From assembly GCA_038961845.1 (NCBI GenBank), contig CP152408.1, forward strand, positions 4,030,001 to 4,094,000: a stretch of 64,000 nucleotides of DNA. Reading direction: 5' to 3'. Below are positions 17,151 through 26,325 of the stretch, in pieces. Position 1 is the stretch's first letter; each line of letters starts with the position of its first letter. The position numbers were made by a program, and so were the translations under genes. The notes under the pieces were generated by a model that did no database searches, had not been told where the DNA came from, and was given only the letters and a program-made list of their open reading frames with translations. Source of the DNA: Xylophilus sp. GW821-FHT01B05 (lineage in GTDB: Bacteria; Pseudomonadota; Gammaproteobacteria; Burkholderiales; Burkholderiaceae_C).

Positions 17151-18539
17151 TCATCGGGCGACGAACAGCTGGGTGATGTCGCGCACATCACCCACGTGCT
17201 CCAGATCCATGATCAGATCCAGCGTGCGCCGCGCCACGTCATCGCCGTAGTCACGCGAGACGAGGCCCAGGTACTTCTGCTCGATGTCTGCACGGCTGAC
17301 GGGGTTGCCGGGCGATCCAGGCGCAAAGGCGCTGGCGCTCAGCACGCGGCCGTCGCGCATCTTCAGCGTCACACGCCCCAGCGGGTTCTTGAAGGTGCAT
17401 TCCTCGTCGCTCACCATGCGCACACGCTCGGCCACTGCCAGTACGGCGGAGTCCTGGAAGCTGCCAGCCTCCATGTCCAGGTAGCTGCCCACGTCGTTGC
17501 GACCCTTGACGATGCGCATCGCCATGCCGTACTGCGCGCTGAACTGCGCCCCCAGCACATCTGTCGGACGCGGGCCGACATTGCCGGTGTGGACCAGTGC
17601 AAGCGGGTCGCAGCCCATCACGACTTCCTCGATGTCCTGCGGCGCGATGGCGCCATCGGCCCGGAGCTTGTCGAACGCCGCGAAATGCGGCTGCATCAGG
17701 GCGCAGGAGGCGAACAGCTTGATCGAAGCACGCTCGGGGAAGTGCCAGCGGCTGCCCAGGTCTTCCGTGAGGTGGCGCGGCTCGAAGTCGTTGCAGAACG
17801 CCTGCAGAAAGCCACGCTCGCCCTCGAGGATGGTCGGAGGCCCGCTGAGACCGAAGCGTGCGAGCCGCGCTGAGCGGACTCCGGCCGCAGCACTGATGCC
17901 GGCATGCACGCGCTTGACCTCGCCGCCGCTGCGCGCGAACTCGGTCGTGCCGCTGGCATGGCTGCCGGCGATGGCCATCGCGTTGACTGCCACGTCCGGC
18001 CCATCGCCTTCGAGCATGGCACTTTCCAGCGCCACGGCGAACACGCCGAGCGCACTGGTGTGATGGAAGCCGCGCTCCAGCAAGAGCGACGGCATGCTGG
18101 CGAGCGCCAGGCGGATCACCGTCTCGAAACCGATCGCCGCCGCACGCAGGACGTCGGCCCCGGAAGCCGCAAGCGACTCGCCCACGGCGAACGCCGCCGG
18201 TACCACCGTGCATCCTGGATGTGAATTGGCGCCCGCGCCGCCGTAGTCATCGATCTCGAACGCACTGCCGAACGTGCCGTTGGCGAACACGGCAGACTCC
18301 TGGTCGAGCCGCAGCGCGGTGCCCATGACCGATGCGGTCCCTGGCAGACCGAAGCGCTTGACGTACTCCTGCGTGACGCGGCAGGTGGGCAGGTCGCGGC
18401 AGCTCACCTGCGCGCCGATCTGGTCCAGCACATGCAGCTTGACGCGCTCGAGCACGCGCGCATCGATGTCGCTCAGTTGGGTGGACAGGGCCCATTCGGC
18501 AAGTTGCCGGGCTGCGGACGGAGTTCTGGAGACTTTCAT
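17151..18539 (-). CDS. MmgE/PrpD family protein
   Basis: The 462-residue protein begins MKVSRTPSAARQLAEWALST and has the PrpD core segments RVKLHVLDQIGAQVSC and GFHHTSALGVFAVALESAML, with SIKLFASCALMQPHF in place of the usual cysteine/histidine region. The family includes 2-methylcitrate dehydratase and other dehydratases or isomerases of tricarboxylic acids. With Bug and TRAP receptors nearby, a role on a branched dicarboxylate or tricarboxylate is reasonable, but the substrate cannot be read from the sequence. Confidence 0.88.
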   Translation of the reverse strand: MKVSRTPSAARQLAEWALSTQLSDIDARVLERVKLHVLDQIGAQVSCRDLPTCRVTQEYVKRFGLPGTASVMGTALRLDQESAVFANGTFGSAFEIDDYGGAGANSHPGCTVVPAAFAVGESLAASGADVLRAAAIGFETVIRLALASMPSLLLERGFHHTSALGVFAVALESAMLEGDGPDVAVNAMAIAGSHASGTTEFARSGGEVKRVHAGISAAAGVRSARLARFGLSGPPTILEGERGFLQAFCNDFEPRHLTEDLGSRWHFPERASIKLFASCALMQPHFAAFDKLRADGAIAPQDIEEVVMGCDPLALVHTGNVGPRPTDVLGAQFSAQYGMAMRIVKGRNDVGSYLDMEAGSFQDSAVLAVAERVRMVSDEECTFKNPLGRVTLKMRDGRVLSASAFAPGSPGNPVSRADIEQKYLGLVSRDYGDDVARRTLDLIMDLEHVGDVRDITQLFVAR

Positions 18540-18612
18540 GGTCGATTCACTGAAAGGGGTTCGCCCGGCGCTCGGGCAACAGCATGCGCATTGCTTGGAA
18601 CGGAGGGGCGCG

Positions 18613-19614
18613 CTATTGCGCGGCGAGCTTGGCGGCCTGCGCGGCGCGGCGGTAGTAGTCCAGGTCGGTCGCGACCGCGCGGCGCAACTCCTCCGCTGGG
18701 CCACCCACGATGTCGCAAGTCATGGTGTCGACGATGCGCTGCTTGACGTCTGCCATCGAGAGGATGGTGTTGACCTCGCGGTTGATCTTCTGTGCCAGCT
18801 CAGGCGCCATGCCGGCCGGCGCCCACAGGCCGAACCACAGCGAGGCGCCTTCGAATCCCGGGAGCGCGCTTTCGGCTACCGTGGGCAGATCCGGCACCAA
18901 TGCCGAGCGCGTCGGCGAGGTCACAGCCAGCAGCCTCACCCTGCCGGCCATTGCGTTGACACTGCGCACCGAACTCAGAGCGGCCTGCACTTCGTTGGTC
19001 GCCAGCGCCGCCACAAGTGGCGCGCCGCCGGCGTAATTGACGATCTCCGCCTCGATGCCAGCGCGTGCCATGAACACCTTCGTGTCCAGAGTAACCGTGC
19101 CACCGGTCGAGCCGAAGTTCACCTTGTCGGGGTTGGCCTTGGCATAGGCGATGAACTCTCCGACGGTGCGCACCGGCAGCTGGTCCGGCACAGAGAACAC
19201 CCACGGCGTGGAGACCAGTTGCGCGATCGGCGTCAGGTCGCGGTTCATGTCCATTTTCACGGCCTTGAACATCACCGGGTTCGCTACCAATGCCGAGTGC
19301 GAGAGCAGCAGCGTGTGGCCGTCCGGCGCGGCCCGCGACACGAAGTCGGCACCGATCTGCTGGTTCGCGCCCGGCTTGTTGATGACGATGACGGGATGGC
19401 CGATGCGAGGTGCCAGCTTCTCCGCGATCAGGCGTCCCAGGATGTCGGTGGTGGCGCCAGCGGCGGCGGAGACCACGATCTCGACCCGCCGCGTTGCGAA
19501 TGCTGGCTCCGCCGACCGGGCAGCCGGAGCCGCACTGCACAGGGCCGCCGCCGCCAGCAATCCGCTGAAGATGGGCGCAAGACGGCGCCACTTGTCCTTG
19601 GTCGCAATGTGCAT
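18613..19614 (-). CDS. Bug-family tripartite tricarboxylate transporter receptor
   Basis: The 333-residue protein starts at ATG 19614 behind CAGGAGACGAACC and has a signal peptide ending near residue 34 (APAARSAEPA). Bug motifs are RRVEIVVSAAAGATTDILGR and PDGHTLLLSHSAL. It is the first gene of an eight-gene operon: Bug, PrpD-like, alcohol dehydrogenase, CMD-like, DctP, DctQ, DctM, hydroxyacid dehydrogenase. The LTTR module at 19669-19734 is its promoter. Confidence 0.92.
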   Translation of the reverse strand: MHIATKDKWRRLAPIFSGLLAAAALCSAAPAARSAEPAFATRRVEIVVSAAAGATTDILGRLIAEKLAPRIGHPVIVINKPGANQQIGADFVSRAAPDGHTLLLSHSALVANPVMFKAVKMDMNRDLTPIAQLVSTPWVFSVPDQLPVRTVGEFIAYAKANPDKVNFGSTGGTVTLDTKVFMARAGIEAEIVNYAGGAPLVAALATNEVQAALSSVRSVNAMAGRVRLLAVTSPTRSALVPDLPTVAESALPGFEGASLWFGLWAPAGMAPELAQKINREVNTILSMADVKQRIVDTMTCDIVGGPAEELRRAVATDLDYYRRAAQAAKLAAQ

Positions 19615-19668
19615 GGTTCGTCTCCTGATCGTTGTGGGTGCTGCTCTCGGCAACACTGTTGAGAGCCA

Positions 19669-19734
19669 GTTTAGGAACGGGTGAGAAGCGCAGGTAGTCA
19701 TGGCCCCGTGACGCGCACTTCACTTTTTGTGAAG
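19669..19734 (-). promoter_or_regulatory. LTTR operator plus -10-like element of the eight-gene operon
   Basis: CTTCAC-TTTTT-GTGAAG (19718-19734) is a perfect 6-bp inverted repeat of T-N11-A form. On the minus strand the element CTAAAC (19669-19674) follows 44 bases away and the operon starts at 19614. The sequence between is closely similar to that at 24118-24183. Confidence 0.68.
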
Positions 19735-19767
19735 CCACCGCCTGTCTGTCGGCTGGCCCGTGATCGG

Positions 19768-21210
19768 CTAACGGCGCGACGTGGCGCCGGGCCAAGCCAG
19801 GCCGAACATCGCCTTGACCTCCAGGTACTCCTCCAGCCCGAACGCACCGAGTTCGCGGCCGTTGCCGGACTGCTTGTAGCCGCCCATCGGGGCCACCATG
19901 TCGCCAGGGTCCCCATTAAAGAAGACGCGGCCGACCTGCAGCTGCTCGCATACATTGCGCCCACGGGCGGAATCGCCCGAAAACACGTAGCCACCCAATC
20001 CGTAGTCGGTGCCATTGGCGATGGCGATGGCCTCTTCGTCGGTGGCATACGTCAGCACGGACAGGACCGGACCGAAGATCTCCTGGCGCGCGATCGTCAT
20101 CTCGGGCGTGACGTCAGAGAAGATCGTGGGCTGCACGAAATAGCCCCTGTCCATTCCATGGGGCCGGCCTGGCCCCCCGCAGACGATTTGCGCGCCTTCG
20201 TCGATGCCGGACTGGATCAGGCGCTGAATGCGCTCGTACTGCAGCCCGTTGACCACAGGGCCCAGCGTCGTGGCCGGATCCTGCGGATCGCCGATGCGGG
20301 CCCGGGTAGCCTCCTCGCGCAGCAGCGCGACCATGGCGTCCTTCTGGCCTTCATGCACCAGCATGCGCGATGGGGAATGGCAGGATTGGCCCGAGTTGAA
20401 GAAGCTGCGCTGCACGTTCCAGCGCGCTGCAGCGCGCAGGTCGGCGTCCGGCAGGACCACGTTGGCGGATTTGCCGCCGAGTTCCTGACACACGCGCTTG
20501 ACGGTGGCCGCTGCGGCCTCTGCCACGAGGATGCCCGAGCGGGTCGAGCCCGTGAACGACACCATCGCCACGCCGGGATGCCGGCAGATCGCATTGCCGA
20601 CGGTCGGGCCGTCGCCGATGACGAGGTTGAAGACACCAGGGGGCACACCGGCATCGTGCAGGATCTCGGCAAGGCGGATCGCGCTGACGGGCGTGAATTC
20701 ACTGGGCTTGACCACCACCGTGCAGCCAGCTGCCAGCGCCGAGGCCAGCTTCAGCATCACCATCTGCACTGGGTAGTTCCAGGCGGCGATGAGCCCGCAC
20801 ACACCGATGGGCTCACGCCGTATCGTGGCGTTTCCCATGCGCGTCTCGAACGGGTACTCCTTCAGCAACTTGACGGCGTCGCGCAGCAGCCCGAGCGAGC
20901 CGCGTGTGTGGTCGCGCAGGCCACAAGGCGCGCCGAGTTCCAGCGTCACGCCGGCCATCAACTCCGCTTCGCGCGACTCGTACACCTCGATGATGCGTTC
21001 GATCATGGCGACGCGCTCGGCCGGGGAGGTCCGGCTGAACGCTGGGAACGCCTGCCTCGCGGCCTGCACTGCGCGGTCGACATCTTCGGCCGTGCCCAAG
21101 GCGACGGTCGCAAACGTTGTCTCCGTCGCCGGATTGATGAGGTGCGCCACCGTGGGCTGCGCCGGTTCGACCCATTGGCCGCCGATGTAGAACTTGCCGT
21201 AATGCCGCAT
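19768..21210 (-). CDS. NAD(P)+-dependent aldehyde dehydrogenase
   Basis: The 480-residue protein is a complete class I-type aldehyde dehydrogenase: WNYP (145-148), cofactor loop FTGSTRSG (219-226), general base Glu243 in QELGGKS and nucleophile Cys277 in NSGQSCHSPSR. ATG 21210 is 8 bases from CAGGAG; the GTG six bases upstream is too close to that site. It follows the GMC dehydrogenase and a Bug gene, giving an alcohol to aldehyde to acid sequence whose product could be taken up by the CoA-transferases. Confidence 0.94.
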   Translation of the reverse strand: MRHYGKFYIGGQWVEPAQPTVAHLINPATETTFATVALGTAEDVDRAVQAARQAFPAFSRTSPAERVAMIERIIEVYESREAELMAGVTLELGAPCGLRDHTRGSLGLLRDAVKLLKEYPFETRMGNATIRREPIGVCGLIAAWNYPVQMVMLKLASALAAGCTVVVKPSEFTPVSAIRLAEILHDAGVPPGVFNLVIGDGPTVGNAICRHPGVAMVSFTGSTRSGILVAEAAAATVKRVCQELGGKSANVVLPDADLRAAARWNVQRSFFNSGQSCHSPSRMLVHEGQKDAMVALLREEATRARIGDPQDPATTLGPVVNGLQYERIQRLIQSGIDEGAQIVCGGPGRPHGMDRGYFVQPTIFSDVTPEMTIARQEIFGPVLSVLTYATDEEAIAIANGTDYGLGGYVFSGDSARGRNVCEQLQVGRVFFNGDPGDMVAPMGGYKQSGNGRELGAFGLEEYLEVKAMFGLAWPGATSRR

Positions 21211-21306
21211 GTGCACTTCTCCTGGATCACGGTTGCCGTGCCGAATGAACAGGCCGGAGGAAGGACGACCACGCTGGGCGCCGTCCGCGGATTGACGCGC
21301 TGCATG

Positions 21307-22995
21307 TCACAGCGCAACGCATGTTTCGTTCTCGATGGGGTGAGCGGAGCCCGTGGCAGGCTGCGCTGCGTCCGCCAGCACCATGTCGGCGCACTTCTCG
21401 CCGATCATCACGCAGGGGATGCTCGTGTTGCCTGACACCAGCGTGGGCATGATGGAGGCGTCAGCCACACGCAGCCCCCCGATGCCGTGCACACGCAGGC
21501 GTTCGTCGACAACGGCCATGGGGTCCCGACCCATGCGGCAGGTGCCGGCCAGGTGGAACGTCGTCGATCCGTGCTGGCGGATGAACTCCAGGATCTGCGC
21601 GTCCGTCTCCACCGCGGGACCGGGCAGCACCTCGCGCTCGATGGCATCGGCCAGCGGCGGCTGGGCCACCAGTTCGCGCGCCCGCCGCACGGCCAGCACC
21701 GCCAGGCGCCGGTCGTTCTCCGTGGCCAGGAAGCTCACCTCAACCGCTGGATCCTGGAACGGGTCTGCGCTTTGGATGTGCACACTGCCCGTGCTCTCCG
21801 GGCGCTGCACCTGCGCCCACATGAAGAAGCCGTTGACGGGCGACATGACGCGCCGCTTGCCCTTGACGTCCACCAGGTACGGGTTAGCGAGCAAAGCGAT
21901 GTCGGCCTGGGCCACGTCGGGCTGCGATCGGACGAAGGCGCGCATCGTGCACCACCCCTGGGACATGAAGCCGGTGCGGAACATCAGGTAGCGCGCCAGC
22001 TCGCGTGCCAGGCGCCAGCCGCTGCCCCGTCCGGCCAGCGAGAGACCTGCATCGCGGAAAGTCCACTGCAGCGGCGGGCCGAAATGGTCACGCAGGTTCC
22101 GGCCGACGCCGGGCAGCGCGCGCGCGATGGCAATTCCGTGCCGCGACAGGACCGCCGGGTCACCGATGCCAGACAGCTCCAGCAGCTTCGGCGAACCCAC
22201 CGCGCCCGCGCAAAGAATCACTTCGCGCGCAGCGCGCAGCTCGTGCATGGCCCCGCCGCGGCGGTAGCGCAGCCCCACGCACCGGCCACGCTCCAGGATG
22301 AGCGCGCTGACCTCCGCGCCGGTGATCAGCTGTAGGTTGGAACGCCCGCGTGCCGGCTGCAGGTATTGCGTGGCCGTGCTCTGCCGCATGCCGCGGTGCA
22401 CGGTCACCTGGGCCATCGCGACGCCGTGTTGCGTCGGACCGGCGTAGTCCGGGTTCAGAGGCCAGCCACAGGCTTGCGCCGACGCGATGAAAAGGTCGAA
22501 GAACGGTGAAGTCTTCTCGGCCAGGGTCACGCGCATCGGCCCCGTGCGGCCGCGAAACTCATCGCTGCCGATGTCCGTGCTCTCCAACCGCTTGAAGTAC
22601 GGCAGCACGTCGGCGTAGGACCATCCCGGGCAACCCATCCGCGCCCAGCCGTCGTAGTCCATGCGCTGGCCGCGGTTGAAGATCATGCCGTTGAGCGCGC
22701 TGGTGCCGCCGACCAGCTTGCCCGCCGGCAGGTAGATGCGGCGGCCTGCCAGCCCTGCATTGGCCTGGGCATAGCGGCACCAGTTGACTTCCGGGTTCTC
22801 GATCATGTGCCCAACCGCCGCCGGTGCGCGTGTCCACAGGTAGCCAGCCCCGCGTGTGCCGGCTTCCAGGCATGCCACGGTGTGGCTGCCGCTTTCGGAC
22901 AGCCTGGCCGCCACGACCGCACCGGTCGATCCAGAGCCGATGACCACGTAGTCGTGCACCGCCGCGGCGCCAGATGGAGAGGATTGCAGCGGCAT
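21307..22995 (-). CDS. GMC-family alcohol (choline-type) dehydrogenase, FAD-dependent
   Basis: The 562-residue protein has the FAD-binding Rossmann motif DYVVIGSGSTGAVVAARLSE (15-34). The GMC signatures are GKLVGGTSALNGMIFNRGQ and GAVGSPKLLELSGIG, and a catalytic His lies in GSTTFHLAGTCRMG. ATG 22995 begins 2 bases after the stop of the Bug gene, so they are co-translated. By family it oxidises a primary alcohol to an aldehyde, passing electrons to the respiratory chain. It fits directly with the downstream aldehyde dehydrogenase. Confidence 0.92.
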   Translation of the reverse strand: MPLQSSPSGAAAVHDYVVIGSGSTGAVVAARLSESGSHTVACLEAGTRGAGYLWTRAPAAVGHMIENPEVNWCRYAQANAGLAGRRIYLPAGKLVGGTSALNGMIFNRGQRMDYDGWARMGCPGWSYADVLPYFKRLESTDIGSDEFRGRTGPMRVTLAEKTSPFFDLFIASAQACGWPLNPDYAGPTQHGVAMAQVTVHRGMRQSTATQYLQPARGRSNLQLITGAEVSALILERGRCVGLRYRRGGAMHELRAAREVILCAGAVGSPKLLELSGIGDPAVLSRHGIAIARALPGVGRNLRDHFGPPLQWTFRDAGLSLAGRGSGWRLARELARYLMFRTGFMSQGWCTMRAFVRSQPDVAQADIALLANPYLVDVKGKRRVMSPVNGFFMWAQVQRPESTGSVHIQSADPFQDPAVEVSFLATENDRRLAVLAVRRARELVAQPPLADAIEREVLPGPAVETDAQILEFIRQHGSTTFHLAGTCRMGRDPMAVVDERLRVHGIGGLRVADASIMPTLVSGNTSIPCVMIGEKCADMVLADAAQPATGSAHPIENETCVAL

Positions 22996-22997
22996 CG

Positions 22998-23984
22998 TCA
23001 GTCGAGCTTCACGTTGGCAGCGCGGGCCACCTCGCCCCACTTGCGGTACTCGTCCAGGTAATAGCCGGCGAACTCGCCCCGGTTCATCGACTGCGTACGC
23101 ATTGCGAGCTCCTCGGCCTTGGCGCGGTAGGCGGGCGTGGCGACGATCTCCTCGATGGCTGCGGCCAGCCGGGTTGCGGCTCCTGCCGGCGTCCGCGGCG
23201 GCGCGAGCACGCCCATCCAGAGCTCCTTCACGAGCGGCAAGCCCTGCTCCTGGAAGGTGGGTACTTCAGCAATGGCAGCGACCCGCTCCGACGCGGTCAC
23301 ACCCAGGAACTTGAGACGGGAGCGGTACTGCGTGGTGCCGCCGACGGCGCAGAACATCACATCGACCTGGCTGCCCATCAAGGCCTGCAAGGCCGGGCTC
23401 ATCCCAGTGAACGGCACGTGCAGCAGGTTGTCGACCCTGGCAGCGCGGGCGAACTCCAGCGTGGTCATGTGAATGCTGCCGCCAATGCCGGCGTTGGCAT
23501 AGCTCAGGGATTGCCTGCGTGCCAGCTGGATCAGCTCCTGCAGGTTGCTGGCTGGCAGGTCGGGCCGTGCCAGCAGAACGAACGGTGTCGACCCGATGCT
23601 CGCCACGGGCACGAACTTTGTCGCGTCGTAGGTGGTCCGGATCAGGTGAGGGTAGATCGACAGCGGGTCGGACAGCCCGACGAGCAAGGTCATGCCATCG
23701 GCCGCGGCGGCATAGACATGGCCGCTGCCGATGGACCCTGTCGCACCACCCTTGTTCTCCACGACCACCGGTTGGCCGAGGCGCTCGCCCAGGCCGGGTG
23801 CGATGAGCCGGATCAGGATGTCGGCCGAGCCTCCCGGCGGATAGGGAACCACCAGCTTGACCGGGCCGGTGGGGCGCCACACCTCCTGCGCATCGGCGTG
23901 GCCCCATGCGGTTGCGACGCCCAACGCGGCGACGAACTTCCTGCGGTTCAAGCACTGACCTGCATCGGCAGCTTCACATGCCAT
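22998..23984 (-). CDS. Bug-family tripartite tricarboxylate transporter receptor (Tat-like signal)
   Basis: The 328-residue Bug protein carries GPVKLVVPYPPGGSADILIR and RLGQPVVVENKGGATGSIG. Its N-terminus holds a twin-arginine-like segment LNRRKFVAALGVATAWG, unlike the plain Sec signals of the other Bug proteins in this window. It is the first gene of the Bug-GMC-aldehyde dehydrogenase operon and is preceded by the LTTR module at 24118-24183. Confidence 0.91.
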   Translation of the reverse strand: MACEAADAGQCLNRRKFVAALGVATAWGHADAQEVWRPTGPVKLVVPYPPGGSADILIRLIAPGLGERLGQPVVVENKGGATGSIGSGHVYAAAADGMTLLVGLSDPLSIYPHLIRTTYDATKFVPVASIGSTPFVLLARPDLPASNLQELIQLARRQSLSYANAGIGGSIHMTTLEFARAARVDNLLHVPFTGMSPALQALMGSQVDVMFCAVGGTTQYRSRLKFLGVTASERVAAIAEVPTFQEQGLPLVKELWMGVLAPPRTPAGAATRLAAAIEEIVATPAYRAKAEELAMRTQSMNRGEFAGYYLDEYRKWGEVARAANVKLD

Positions 23985-24117
23985 TTTTTGTCTCCTATCT
24001 GTCGTTCGGCACGGCGCGCCCAGAGCGCCGGTTCATGTGCTCTTCGGCCGCCGGGCAGGCGCTTCTGCAGGCGCCGCAGGTGTCACCGTCGACGCGGTAC
24101 CGAGATCACGCTGGGTA

Positions 24118-24183
24118 GTCTAGGAAGGCAGGAGGTCCGCAGGTAGCCCGCGAGCCCTGACGCGCCCTTCACTTCTTGTGAAG
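24118..24183 (-). promoter_or_regulatory. LTTR operator plus -10-like element of the Bug-GMC-ALDH operon
   Basis: CTTCAC-TTCTT-GTGAAG (24167-24183) is a perfect inverted repeat that overlaps the stop codon of the LysR gene. CTAGAC on the minus strand (24118-24123) lies 44 bases downstream. The intervening sequence shares GCAGGTAG and TGACGCGC blocks with the copy at 19669. Confidence 0.68.
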
Positions 24184-25095
24184 CTCCGCGCCGGGCCAAC
24201 GCCCGCTCAGCACCAGGGTTTCCATGGTGTCGCGCAGCACCGCGCGTGCGGCCAGCGCAGCCGGAGACAGTTCTTCTTCGGCAAGGCTGACCAGGGTGTT
24301 CATGCGCACGGCATGGGGGCCGGCGATCTCAATGCAGGTGACGGCATCGGCCGGCAGCCGAAGCGTGGCCGCGCCTGGAAGGATGGTGGCACCGACGCCC
24401 GCGCGAACAGCATCCATCACGAGCGACAGGCCGTCCGCCTCCAGGACGATACGAGGCACTTGGTTCTCCTGCGCGAAAGCCGTGTCCACGGCGTCGCGCA
24501 AGCCGTGCGAGCCGAGCACCAGGGGAATGTGCGCCAGCTCGGCAATGCTCACGGAGCGACCCTGCAGAGCGTGCAGCGGCTGCAGGCTGGTGCAGCCGAT
24601 CAGGAACAGCCGCTCTCGCACCAGCGGACGCGCACTGCCACGCAGCGCGCCCGGAGCCTGCAGCAGGACGGCAAAGTCCAGCTGTCGCGAGTTGACCATG
24701 GTCGCCAGGTTGGTCGACAGGCTCTCGACCAGGCGCAGCCGGATGTCCGGGTAGCGAGCGTGCATCGCCCCGAAGAACGGCATTGACAGCACCGCCGAGG
24801 TGGCCGAGCCGATGCCCACGCCGACATGCCCGGTCAGTCGCGCGTGCTGGGCAGCCCGAACAGCCTCATCGGCATGGCGGAGGCTGAGCTGAGCCTGTTT
24901 GTGGAACGCGTGGCCCGCGTCGGTCGGACAGACGCCCGTGGCCGAGCGCTGCAGCAATCGCGTGCCCAACTCCGATTCGAGCCGGGTCATCTGCTGGCTC
25001 AGCGCCGAGGTGACGATGCCCAGGTCCTTGGCCGCGCGCGTGATGCTGCCCAGCTCGACCAGCCGCACGTAGTAGCGGAGTTGGCGCAGTTCCAA
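24169..25095 (-). CDS. LysR-family transcriptional regulator, paralogue of 7346-8272
   Basis: The 308-residue protein begins MELRQLRYYVRLVELGSITR with a standard LysR helix-turn-helix and effector domain. It is similar along its whole length to the LysR gene at 7346, including ending on an LTTR box and being followed at once by a Bug operon. The shared operator suggests the two regulators cross-talk or read related effectors. Confidence 0.92.
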   Translation of the reverse strand: MELRQLRYYVRLVELGSITRAAKDLGIVTSALSQQMTRLESELGTRLLQRSATGVCPTDAGHAFHKQAQLSLRHADEAVRAAQHARLTGHVGVGIGSATSAVLSMPFFGAMHARYPDIRLRLVESLSTNLATMVNSRQLDFAVLLQAPGALRGSARPLVRERLFLIGCTSLQPLHALQGRSVSIAELAHIPLVLGSHGLRDAVDTAFAQENQVPRIVLEADGLSLVMDAVRAGVGATILPGAATLRLPADAVTCIEIAGPHAVRMNTLVSLAEEELSPAALAARAVLRDTMETLVLSGRWPGAELHKK

Positions 25096-25163
25096 TCGTC
25101 GGGTCCTCGTCGATCGGGCAACGGGTTGTCGGCGGCGCCAGGCGCCCCGGCTGCTCCGAAGGA

Positions 25164-26006
25164 TCAGGCAGCCTTGGCCGCTGACGAAGGACTGCCGCCC
25201 CGGTTGTGCGGCGCATCCGCGGCCACGCCGGTGAAGTCCGCTTCGCGCTTGCCGATCACTGCAGCCAGACCCTCGCGGAACTCCGGATTCGACATCGCCA
25301 GCACCTGGCCGAAGCCCTCGAAGGCCAGCATGTCGTGCAGGCTGGTTTCGAAGCTGCGCGCCATCAGCGTCTTCGCGAGGCCCATGACCTCTGCAGGCCC
25401 GGCCGCGAGGCGGCTGGCCTCTTCCAGGCCCGCTGCGTCAACTTGCTCGTCGGTCACGACCTTCGCGACCAGTCCAAGAGACAGGGCTTCGGCCGGCAAC
25501 ATGGTGCCGTTGCTGAACAGGAAGTTCTTGGCGCGGGCCATGCCGATCAAACGCGGCAGGTGGTACATCATGGCGATGTCCGGTACCGTGCCCAGCCGGA
25601 AGAAGCCGGACATGAACTTGGCGCTCTCGCCCGCGATCACCACGTCGCCGGTCAGCGCCAAGCCCATGCCTCCGCCGACTGCGTGCCCGCGCACGCCGAC
25701 CACCACAGGCTTGTCCAGCGTGATCAACGGCGTCAGCCAGCGGCTGAAGTTGCGAAACCGCCGGTGCACCGGCCACGGATCGCACTGTGTCTGCAGCATC
25801 TTGAAGTCGCCACCAGCACAGAAGCTGGCACCCTCACCCGTCAGATAGACGGCGCGCACAGCGGGGTCGCCGCCGGCCATGTCCACGGCATCGCCAAGCT
25901 GCTCGCGCAGCTCCGTGGTGAGGGAGTTGCGGGTCTCGGGGCTGTTCAGGCGCACGACCAGCACCGAACCTTCGCGCGTCGTCGTGACCACCGGTGTATT
26001 GCTCAT
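25164..26006 (-). CDS. Enoyl-CoA hydratase/isomerase family protein
   Basis: The 280-residue crotonase-fold protein starts MSNTPVVTTTREGSVLVVRL after GCAAGGAATCAACA. It has the oxyanion motifs SFCAGGDFKML and GHAVGGGMG. The hydratase glutamates are not obvious; the segment FFRLGTVPDIA carries an Asp in the position used by PaaG-type enoyl-CoA isomerases, so isomerisation is as likely as hydration. A 30-residue Ala/Ser-rich tail is extra. It is driven by the perfect sigma-54 promoter at 26053 and divergent from the SDR. Confidence 0.9.
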   Translation of the reverse strand: MSNTPVVTTTREGSVLVVRLNSPETRNSLTTELREQLGDAVDMAGGDPAVRAVYLTGEGASFCAGGDFKMLQTQCDPWPVHRRFRNFSRWLTPLITLDKPVVVGVRGHAVGGGMGLALTGDVVIAGESAKFMSGFFRLGTVPDIAMMYHLPRLIGMARAKNFLFSNGTMLPAEALSLGLVAKVVTDEQVDAAGLEEASRLAAGPAEVMGLAKTLMARSFETSLHDMLAFEGFGQVLAMSNPEFREGLAAVIGKREADFTGVAADAPHNRGGSPSSAAKAA

Positions 26007-26052
26007 TGTTGATTCCTTGCACCGCATACAGCGCGGCGTCAGGCGCTCTTGT

Positions 26053-26067
26053 GCAAGGCGCGTGCCA
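26053..26067 (-). promoter_or_regulatory. Sigma-54 promoter of the enoyl-CoA hydratase gene
   Basis: The minus strand reads TGGCAC-GCGCC-TTGC then A, a perfect -24/-12 match. The predicted start, near 26041, leaves a 35-base leader carrying an AAGGA ribosome site. Confidence 0.85.
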
Positions 26068-26268
26068 CAGCGCGTCACGCCACGCGCCGCCCGGTCGCAG
26101 AGGCCCGGCCTTGGTCGCGTGCGCGGGGATGTCCGCAACGAAAACACTTCGGTGTGCAGTGAAGACACGGAACAGCCTTCGTCCCGCCCCGACAGCACGC
26201 CGGCAACAGCACGCCGCACAGCCCATTTCACAGGAAGCGCAGGGCGCGGCCCTCCGCCGCCGCGATGC

Positions 26269-26283
26269 TGGCACAGGGTTTGC
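26269..26283 (+). promoter_or_regulatory. Sigma-54 promoter of the SDR-HBD-thiolase-pntAB operon
   Basis: TGGCAC-AGGGT-TTGC is a perfect -24/-12 match. The predicted start, near 26295, leaves a leader of about 31 bases with ACGGAG before ATG 26326. Confidence 0.85.
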
Positions 26284-26325
26284 GCAAGAGCCTGCAAGCT
26301 CACTACGACCACGGAGATTGTTTCG

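Larger units (their letters stand above)
26007..26325. other. Divergent control region with two opposed sigma-54 promoters
   Basis: This 319-bp region holds no gene. It contains -24/-12 promoters in both directions, with about 200 bp between them. The middle holds ACAC-TTCG-GTGT, a short inverted repeat, and the nearby GTGAAGACAC, which resembles half of the palindrome at 1725-1741. These are candidate enhancer sites for the activator. Confidence 0.6.
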
